A DNA stretch of 43,644 nucleotides from Trichormus sp. M33_DOE_039 (lineage in GTDB: Bacteria > Cyanobacteriota > Cyanobacteriia > Cyanobacteriales > Nostocaceae), in contig DVDT01000087.1 of the NCBI GenBank assembly GCA_015296085.1, forward strand, positions 1-43,644. The letters run 5' to 3'. Position 1 is the stretch's first letter; the number at the start of each line of letters is the position of its first letter. Under the pieces are notes generated by a model. It did no database searches. It worked only from the letters and a program-made list of their open reading frames with translations, and had not been told where the DNA came from. Position numbers and translations under genes: made by a program. Below, in pieces: positions 25,466-30,429 of this stretch.

Positions 25466-27067
25466 TTACAACTCACCCGTGGCTAGCATCTGAATAATGC
25501 GAGGTGTACCTGGGTCAAATCCTGCCAAATCCCAAGATAGGGGATCTTTGGGATCTACTAAGGTAATTTGGTAAGGTGTCAAGGTGACATAAACAGCTTT
25601 CACATCAGGATTCACCTTTTTACGGTACTCCACCAAGGCTTGAGAGGGATGCTTATAACCCGCCCAGCTTTCGGAATCAGTCCAGAAGCAGACTACATCA
25701 GCTTTGAACTTATTTTTAATCATCCAATCATAAGCCACAGACGCATCTGTACCGCCGAAGTTTTGGTTACTGGCTTTCCGCACCGCAGAACTAAAACTAT
25801 CTTTAGCAGTGATATTTAATTCCCGGAATTCAGTAGCAAAGCCGCGAATCATGTAGTTTTTCTCAGCTTTGGCTGTAACTAATGCCATTGTAGTGGCGAT
25901 TTCACAGCAACTTAGTCCCATATCTGCAACCAAGCTACCCATAGAACCAGAAACGTCTACGGCGTGCATGAACACTTTACCTGTAGGTTCTACCACATCA
26001 AAGGACAACTCAACGGCTTTTTCTAAGATGTCTACGATGCGGGGAACTGGAATCCAAGTTTTTTTACTGCGTCCTAGTCTTCCCCCCGACTCGTATGTTT
26101 TGAGTGCTTTCAAAACATCAATGGGATGGATGCGACCTTTACGCAAATGTTCTTTGTTGTTGAGAACAGCTTCTACACGCGATAAGTTGGTAGTTTCATC
26201 AGCTTGTAACACACCCAGTTCAGTTAATGAACCCAAGTTACGCAACATTGCACCAATGGGCATTTCCTGAAATAGTAATTGCCAAGCCTGTTTATCCATC
26301 TTGCCCACGGGTGCAGCCATTTCGTGGGTTAAGTGTCCTTGCAAAATGGCTTGGTGGGTTTCGCTGGGGTTGCGCTTTAGCCATTCATACCACCAAATCT
26401 GCGCTAACGCTTCTGAAGGTATTTCGGCGGGTAATTCTGCCCAACCTTTCACTACCCACTCATAAAGTTGACGGTGATTTTCTGTAGGTGGTTTGACATG
26501 AAACAACCGTAAAGCATCACGGTTAGTAAAGCCTTGGCGTTGTTGATATTTCAACATTTGATAAGCCAAAGCTTTGACATCTGCACGAGATAGCCAGCTT
26601 TTACCTGCTTCTCGCACTATTTTACCGAAACCACGCAAAGATTTGGTGTAGTTCAACCATTCATAGAAATGGCTACCTGTACGGACAACTTGAGGGAAAA
26701 TTTCACCAAAAGCCTGTTTTGCTTCTGGAGTTTCACCCATTGAAAGTAAAACCAACGCAAAGATAGGTGCGCTGTTATTGATGGCGCGTCCATTGCTGGC
26801 GTATAAGATTTCTTCTGCGACACGGCTGGGATTTTCCGCAACAGCTTGTTTCACGACCGCCACAAAATCTTCTGTGAGTTCTTGTTTGTCGGCGTAGTAA
26901 GTGCTTTGGGCTGTACCAACCAAAAGACAACGGCGTAGCATCTGCCAAATGCCAGCATTGAACATCCAGCCACCAGAACGCCCTTGAATCATTTCGGCTT
27001 CTCGTCCGGGGATGGGTTGATTTTGCGGTGTAGTTGTCTTGTTTTTGGTGAAGAAATTATAATTCAT
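25466..27067 (-). CDS. rsr: Ro60 orthologue Rsr (TROVE and vWA domains)
   Basis: This 533-aa protein is a ring-shaped RNA-binding protein of the Ro60/Rsr family, which binds Y RNAs and misfolded non-coding RNAs and in bacteria works with exoribonucleases in RNA decay or rRNA maturation. Residues about 20-360 form the HEAT-repeat TROVE ring (GREAEMIQGRSGGWMFNAG, ILYASNGRAINNSAPIFAL, LRGFGKIVREAGKSWL). The vWA part (about 364-533) has a complete MIDAS: D371-x-S373-x-S375, T440-D441 in GGTD, and D464 in WTDSES. Four tRNA-like Y RNA candidates lie immediately upstream on the same strand (nearest 37 bp away) and one lies downstream. No RtcB or PNPase gene, common neighbours elsewhere, is present. 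The ATG at 27067 precedes a typical short N-terminal tail. Confidence 0.93.
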   Translation of the reverse strand: MNYNFFTKNKTTTPQNQPIPGREAEMIQGRSGGWMFNAGIWQMLRRCLLVGTAQSTYYADKQELTEDFVAVVKQAVAENPSRVAEEILYASNGRAINNSAPIFALVLLSMGETPEAKQAFGEIFPQVVRTGSHFYEWLNYTKSLRGFGKIVREAGKSWLSRADVKALAYQMLKYQQRQGFTNRDALRLFHVKPPTENHRQLYEWVVKGWAELPAEIPSEALAQIWWYEWLKRNPSETHQAILQGHLTHEMAAPVGKMDKQAWQLLFQEMPIGAMLRNLGSLTELGVLQADETTNLSRVEAVLNNKEHLRKGRIHPIDVLKALKTYESGGRLGRSKKTWIPVPRIVDILEKAVELSFDVVEPTGKVFMHAVDVSGSMGSLVADMGLSCCEIATTMALVTAKAEKNYMIRGFATEFRELNITAKDSFSSAVRKASNQNFGGTDASVAYDWMIKNKFKADVVCFWTDSESWAGYKHPSQALVEYRKKVNPDVKAVYVTLTPYQITLVDPKDPLSWDLAGFDPGTPRIIQMLATGEL

Positions 27068-27104
27068 TGCGGCATCTCCCAGCCCTTACGGGCAAAAATG
27101 AAAG

Positions 27105-27229
27105 GTGGCAGGGCAGGACTCGAACCTGCGACATCCCGCATGGAAGGCGATAACCCTCATTCGTCGGCCTTTGCAGGCAAGGGGTGAATAAGGATGTTTA
27201 GGCACTCTACCGACTGAGTTACCTGCCAC
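27105..27229 (-). ncRNA. Y RNA-like tRNA mimic, copy B (Gly-UCC-like body)
   Basis: This 125-nt RNA reads 5' at 27229 and lies 37 bp upstream of rsr. It has an 8-bp acceptor stem (GTGGCAGG/CCTGCCAC), TA at positions 8-9, D arm ACTC-AGTCGGTA-GAGT, T arm GCAGG-TTCGAGT-CCTGC and variable loop ATGTC. The Y module (27148-27196) interrupts the anticodon stem. CCTTATTC pairs with GAATGAGG over 8 bp, and the apical hairpin is GCCT-GCAA-AGGC. The module ends GAGGGTTATCG. Removing 27150-27200 (51 nt) restores CCCGC-CTTCCAT-GCGGG, a Gly(UCC)-type anticodon arm, and leaves a 74-nt cloverleaf. Gene finders could misread it as a tRNA with an intron. Confidence 0.85.
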
Positions 27230-27233
27230 ATAA

Positions 27234-27286
27234 CAATTCAAAATTCAAAATTCAAAATTTCAACTCACTACTCAGCACTCAACACT
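27234..27286. repeat. CAAAATT-rich spacer repeat between copies B and C
   Basis: Tandem TTCAAAA units are followed by TTTCAACTCA and CAGCACTC. A near-identical spacer occurs at about 27589-27628 between copies D and E. This suggests the RNA genes and spacers arose by tandem duplication. TTCAAAA filler is also generally common in Nostoc. Confidence 0.55.
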
Positions 27287-27295
27287 AAATAGTTG

Positions 27296-27431
27296 GTAGC
27301 AGGGCAGGACTTGAACCTGCAAGACTTATTCAGTCAATAGATCCCGATAATCCTCGAATCTTCAGCCTTTGCAGACAAGTTGCGACCAAGGTTTTTTGTC
27401 TAGCGCGTCTACCAATTCCGCCACCCGCTAC
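27296..27431 (-). ncRNA. Y RNA-like tRNA mimic, copy C (class II, Leu-like body)
   Basis: This 136-nt RNA reads 5' at 27431. The 5' half has a typical tRNA-Leu D arm (GGCGGAATTGGTAGACGC). The ends pair (GTAGCGGG/CCTGCTAC, one G-T). The T arm is GCAGG-TTCAAGT-CCTGC, and a long variable arm GACT-GAATA-AGTC marks a class II body. TAGA and TCTA form the remaining anticodon stem around the Y module (27345-27391). In the module CCTTGGTC pairs with GATT-C-GAGG through wobble pairs and one bulge, the apical hairpin is GTCT-GCAA-AGGC, and the 3' end is GAGGATTATCG. The loop left after removing the module does not give a clean Leu anticodon, so no amino acid is assigned. Confidence 0.78.
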
Positions 27432-27456
27432 ATGAAAGTTAAAAATTAGATTTGGT

Positions 27457-27582
27457 GTAGTGGGGCGGGATTTGAACCCGCGACCTCCCGCGTTGCAAGC
27501 GATAACCCTCAATTCTTCGGCCTTTATAGGCAAGAGGTGAATAAGGATGTTTAGGTACTCTATCCACTGAGCTACCCACCAC
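27457..27582 (-). ncRNA. Y RNA-like tRNA mimic, copy D (Cys-GCA-like body)
   Basis: This 126-nt RNA reads 5' at 27582. Acceptor ends GTGGTGGG/CCCACTAC pair over 8 positions with one G-T. D arm is GCTC-AGTGGATA-GAGT, variable loop AGGTC, T arm GCGGG-TTCAAAT-CCCGC. The Y module (27500-27549) enters the anticodon stem at the same point as in copy B. CCTTATTC pairs with GAAT-T-GAGG with one bulge, the apical hairpin is GCCT-ATAA-AGGC, and the end is GAGGGTTATCG. Removing 27502-27553 (52 nt) gives CCCGC-TTGCAAC-GCGGG, a Cys(GCA)-type arm, in a 74-nt cloverleaf. It is about 80 percent alike to copy B by eye and is clearly its paralogue. Confidence 0.85.
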
Positions 27583-27634
27583 GTATCGATTCAAAATTAA
27601 AAATTCAAAATTTCAACTCAGCACTCATTTTGTT

Positions 27635-27776
27635 GTAGCGGAGGAGAATTTGCACTTGCACTTCCAGAAGTTTGATCAAGGGTGTTGGGAATCAAGTAGT
27701 TAATTGTTTCGATAACCCTCAATAGCTCGGCCTTGACAGGCAAGGTGGGTGTTCTGGTATTTTAACTATCCGCTAC
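27635..27776 (-). ncRNA. Y RNA-like tRNA mimic, copy E (divergent, promoter-proximal)
   Basis: This 142-nt RNA reads 5' at 27776. A perfect 7-bp terminal stem (GTAGCGG/CCGCTAC) and a variable-arm-like hairpin ACTTC-TGG-GAAGT remain. The D arm is hard to draw, and the expected T stem (GCAAG against TCTCC) does not pair. The Y module (27710-27757) keeps the apical hairpin GCCT-GTCA-AGGC and the 3' strand AGGCCGAG...GAGGGTTATCG exactly, while its 5' strand has drifted. It is either a decaying copy or one that kept only the Ro60-binding part. A consensus-like promoter lies just upstream, so it should be transcribed first. Confidence 0.68.
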
Positions 27777-28113
27777 TTATTTAGCTAACTCCTTTGGGAA
27801 AATAAGCTTGTAGTATTAATGTAGTATTTGTAGTTGGAAGTGTCAAGAGTCTGAGTAAAATTTTTCGCAGTTTTTTAAGTATTAAGTCAATAAAAGCTAG
27901 AGCCGCATACTACAAATTGACTTATATATGTATTTTGGAAAAATTTTTTGCCAATTTTTACCAAAATTATGGTGTTTTTTCGTCCAATATCATCGGCGTT
28001 AATGATATTTTTGCCATTTTTGCCATGACTTTGCCAAAATATACAAAAACCTGTGCCGATTTTTGCCAATATAATATATTATTTCCCAAAAAATTCGCTT
28101 GGCAAAAATCGGC
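27777..28113. other. Divergent regulatory region, Y RNA array and membrane-protein gene
   Basis: This 337-bp AT-rich region separates the minus-strand Y RNA array from the plus-strand gene at 28114. It holds the array's promoter, at least five TTTTTGCCA-like motifs (for example near 27948, 28009, 28017 and 28061), and the left arm and most of the right arm of a long inverted repeat. Frames open on both strands here are short and compositionally simple and were not taken as genes. Confidence 0.55.
27818..27846 (-). promoter_or_regulatory. Sigma-70-type promoter of the Y RNA/rsr array
   Basis: On the minus strand, a perfect TTGACA (27841-27846) is followed after exactly 17 bp by TACATT (27818-27823), which matches four of six -10 positions. 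Transcription would start near 27810, about 35 nt before the 5' end of copy E. It could serve copies E-D-C-B and rsr as one transcript. Confidence 0.65.
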
Positions 28114-28114
28114 A
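28054..28114 (+). promoter_or_regulatory. Perfect 16-bp inverted repeat spanning promoter and start codon
   Basis: TGCCGATTTTTGCCAA (28054-28069) and its exact reverse complement (28099-28114) are separated by 29 bp. TATAAT at 28070-28075 directly follows the left arm, and the right arm ends on the A of the ATG at 28114. It could be a repressor operator pair. If transcription starts upstream of 28054, it could instead form an RNA stem covering the start codon. Its motif recurs upstream. Confidence 0.75.
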
Positions 28115-28842
28115 TGAGTGAAAAAACCATAGAAGGTAGCGGGAAGGGCTTTCTCGTTCTCCTTTTGCCAATATCGTTTGTAATTATTGTCCTGGTTACT
28201 ACCTGGAAATTTTTGCTGGCTTTTCTGGTTTTGCTAATTGGGTTAAATGTTTGGCAACAATACCAATGGCAACAGTGGTGTCAGCGAGTTAACCCGATTT
28301 TTAGTCAGTTAGTTAGAGAAAATCAAGGCAAGATTACGCCCGTAGATTTGGCAATTCGGGGCAACTTTCCCGGAACACAAGCAAAACGCTATCTAGATAG
28401 TAAAGCTTCTGAATTCGGTGCAAGTATACTACCCGCTGGAGACGGTGAAGTATATTACTTCATCACTGGTAGTATTTTAGGTAACATTCTTGACAGTAGC
28501 GAGCCTGTTAAGCAACTAGCTACACCAACTGTCACAAAAGAGGCGCGATCGCTCCTAGCACCGCCCCCATCAACAGAACCAGTTGCAGTAGAAACAGAAG
28601 CCGAATTACCACCACCAGTAGTTACTGAAGAAGTTAAACAAAATCTAGCAAAACAGCTAATTTTTGGCTCTTTAATTCAGTCAGAACTGGCTAAACGGCT
28701 GAATGTTTATTCCAGCACTGTCTATAAACGCCGCAACGATCCCGACTTTCCTGAATGGACTCGCAGCCGCGATCCTGACGGAATAGCTTGGACTTTTTCA
28801 GAAAAAACTAAGGAGTTCTTTCCACTAGAGGAAAACAGTTAG
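28114..28842 (+). CDS. Two-helix membrane protein with HTH-like C-terminus
   Basis: This protein has 242 aa from the ATG at 28114; an in-frame TTG at 28099 is a weaker choice. I do not know a named family. Residues about 12-50 form two close transmembrane helices (GFLVLLLPISFVIIVLV, FLLAFLVLLIGL). A soluble part begins WQQYQWQQWCQRVNPIFSQLV and includes a winged-helix-like stretch (KITPVDLAIRGNFPGTQAKRYLDSKASEFGA). A Pro/Glu linker follows. The C-terminus (LIQSELAKRLNVYSSTVYKRRNDPDFPEWTRSRD) looks like a helix-turn-helix that would read DNA or sense a partner. Together with the inverted repeats at its promoter, this suggests self-regulation. It diverges from the Y RNA array and converges with pyrD. 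Confidence 0.75.
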   Translation: MSEKTIEGSGKGFLVLLLPISFVIIVLVTTWKFLLAFLVLLIGLNVWQQYQWQQWCQRVNPIFSQLVRENQGKITPVDLAIRGNFPGTQAKRYLDSKASEFGASILPAGDGEVYYFITGSILGNILDSSEPVKQLATPTVTKEARSLLAPPPSTEPVAVETEAELPPPVVTEEVKQNLAKQLIFGSLIQSELAKRLNVYSSTVYKRRNDPDFPEWTRSRDPDGIAWTFSEKTKEFFPLEENS

Positions 28843-28875
28843 AAGGGTATTGGTCAGAAGGCAGGCAGAAAGAAA

Positions 28876-28910
28876 ACTCGTGAGAACGCATTTTTGCCTT
28901 GCTCACGAGT
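28876..28910. terminator. Hairpin between convergent genes (membrane protein and pyrD)
   Basis: ACTCGTGAG (28876-28884) pairs perfectly with CTCACGAGT (28902-28910) around a 17-nt loop. No T-run follows, so it may be a factor-assisted terminator or an mRNA-end stem. Confidence 0.55.
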
Positions 28911-28994
28911 ATTGAATATTACCACCAAAAAAATATCTTGGTGAAATAAACTCATAAAAAGCTAATAGTTTTCCCTTCTGCCTTCTTCTGCCTC

Positions 28995-30179
28995 TCAGAA
29001 GTTCTGCTCGGAGAAAGCCTCCACTCCGACTTCTCTTTGCCTTCCGCCTTGATTAAACTCTAAACCTACAGCTTCCGAGATGGAATTGAGGCTATTTTGT
29101 TCTAATTTGGTCAGCAACCCTTCCAGAATACGGCGCACCATCATTGGGCCTTCGTAAATCCAGCCTGTGTAAACTTGAATCAGGCTAGCACCAGCAGTGA
29201 TTTTTGCCCAAGCATCATCCGGGGAGAAGATGCCACCTACCCCGATAATTGGAATCTGCCCTTGGGTTTGCTGCCAAATAAACCTAATGATTTCTGTAGA
29301 GCGATCGCGTAATGGCGCACCACTAATTCCACCAGCTTCTTGCTCAGGTGATTTGCCAGTTTTTTCAATCACCTGAGTTTTTAGTCCCTCACGACTAATT
29401 GTTGTGTTAGTGGCGATTATTCCTGCTAACTGGTACGTTTGAGCCAACTTAATAATATCGGCGATCGCTTCCCATTCTAAATCAGGTGCTATTTTGACAA
29501 ATATGGGCTTTTGTGAATTGTTTTCTGTTTGTAGTACATCCAAGATAGAACTGAGCATACTTGCATCTTGAAGCGATCGCAAGCCTGGAGTATTGGGCGA
29601 AGAAACATTAACTACAAAGTAATCTCCTAAATCTTTCAATAAGCGAAAACTACTCAAATAATCTTCGGCGGCGGCTTCTAGAGGTGTTACCTTCGATTTA
29701 CCCAAATTAATGCCTATGGGTATGGAAGAGGTAAACATTTGTTTCTCTTGAGCTAACCTTGCTGCCATTGCGGCCGCACCACTATTATTAAATCCCATAC
29801 GGTTGAGAACTGCTTGATCTGACAGCAAGCGGAATAGACGGGGACGAGGATTTCCTGGCTGTGCTACAAATGTCACAGTTCCCAATTCTGCAAAACCAAA
29901 ACCCAGGCTTGACAAGATACCCGAAGTTACACCATCTTTATCAAAACCAGCTGCCAAGCCTACAGGGTTAGGAAAATGTAAACCAAATAAATTTTGCTCT
30001 AGGCGGTGATTTTGCAAACATAAAGAATTTTCTAGCAGTCTGTGCAGCCGACTATTTCCAGTCTGATGAGATAGCCAACTGAGAATATTGATTGCTTGGT
30101 GATGTGACCACTCTGGATCGGCTTTTAATAAATCGAATAAAACCGGACGAATAGCAATTTGATAAATATCCATTCTCAA
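28995..30179 (-). CDS. pyrD: Dihydroorotate dehydrogenase, quinone-type (class 2)
   Basis: This enzyme oxidises dihydroorotate to orotate in pyrimidine synthesis and passes electrons to membrane quinone. It has 394 aa. The N-terminal extension ([31 protein letters not shown]) is the membrane-binding helix pair of class 2 enzymes. FMN-barrel motifs are [42 protein letters not shown], the catalytic-Ser region [39 protein letters not shown] and IIGVGGIF. The C-terminal 25-30 residues are longer than usual and polar ([13 protein letters not shown]). The gene is monocistronic. Confidence 0.95.
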   Translation of the reverse strand: MRMDIYQIAIRPVLFDLLKADPEWSHHQAINILSWLSHQTGNSRLHRLLENSLCLQNHRLEQNLFGLHFPNPVGLAAGFDKDGVTSGILSSLGFGFAELGTVTFVAQPGNPRPRLFRLLSDQAVLNRMGFNNSGAAAMAARLAQEKQMFTSSIPIGINLGKSKVTPLEAAAEDYLSSFRLLKDLGDYFVVNVSSPNTPGLRSLQDASMLSSILDVLQTENNSQKPIFVKIAPDLEWEAIADIIKLAQTYQLAGIIATNTTISREGLKTQVIEKTGKSPEQEAGGISGAPLRDRSTEIIRFIWQQTQGQIPIIGVGGIFSPDDAWAKITAGASLIQVYTGWIYEGPMMVRRILEGLLTKLEQNSLNSISEAVGLEFNQGGRQREVGVEAFSEQNF

Positions 30180-30212
30180 TAGTCAATAGTCATTAATCAA
30201 AAACTCCAGTTC

Positions 30213-30277
30213 CCCCTTCGGGGTGACGCTCCTGCGTCGCTACCGCTTGCGCTAACGCCAGTCGCACCCCGAAGGGG
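30213..30277. repeat. Inverted repeat CCCCTTCGGGGTG ... CACCCCGAAGGGG
   Basis: Exact 13-bp arms (30213-30225 and 30265-30277) flank a 39-bp GC-rich middle. It resembles the dispersed palindromic elements common in Nostoc intergenic DNA. It lies upstream of both pyrD and the GAF sensor. Confidence 0.7.
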
Positions 30278-30429
30278 AAGCAAGCTACATGGGGGAAACC
30301 CCCAAGATCGCGCTGACTCACCAGTCTCTAATCCCTCATCTCCAAGTCCTTTTTATCCTGAACTCTCCGTAAACAATCGTAACAATATTAGTCAGGGCTA
30401 TTTTATGGGCATCTTATATATTACAAGTT

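Noticed and set aside
27105-27582. Group I or archaeal-type introns in tRNA genes
   Set aside because: The inserts are about 50 nt, far below group I size. No bulge-helix-bulge is evident at the junctions. The shared Ro60-like strand and adjacent rsr explain them better as Y modules.
27105-27582. Ordinary functional tRNA-Gly and tRNA-Cys genes
   Set aside because: The anticodon stem is interrupted in the gene as written. Without proof of excision these are tRNA mimics, not tRNAs.
27887-28117. Overlapping 60-66 codon ORFs on both strands
   Set aside because: They are produced by the AT-rich TTTTTGCC repeats and have low-complexity translations.
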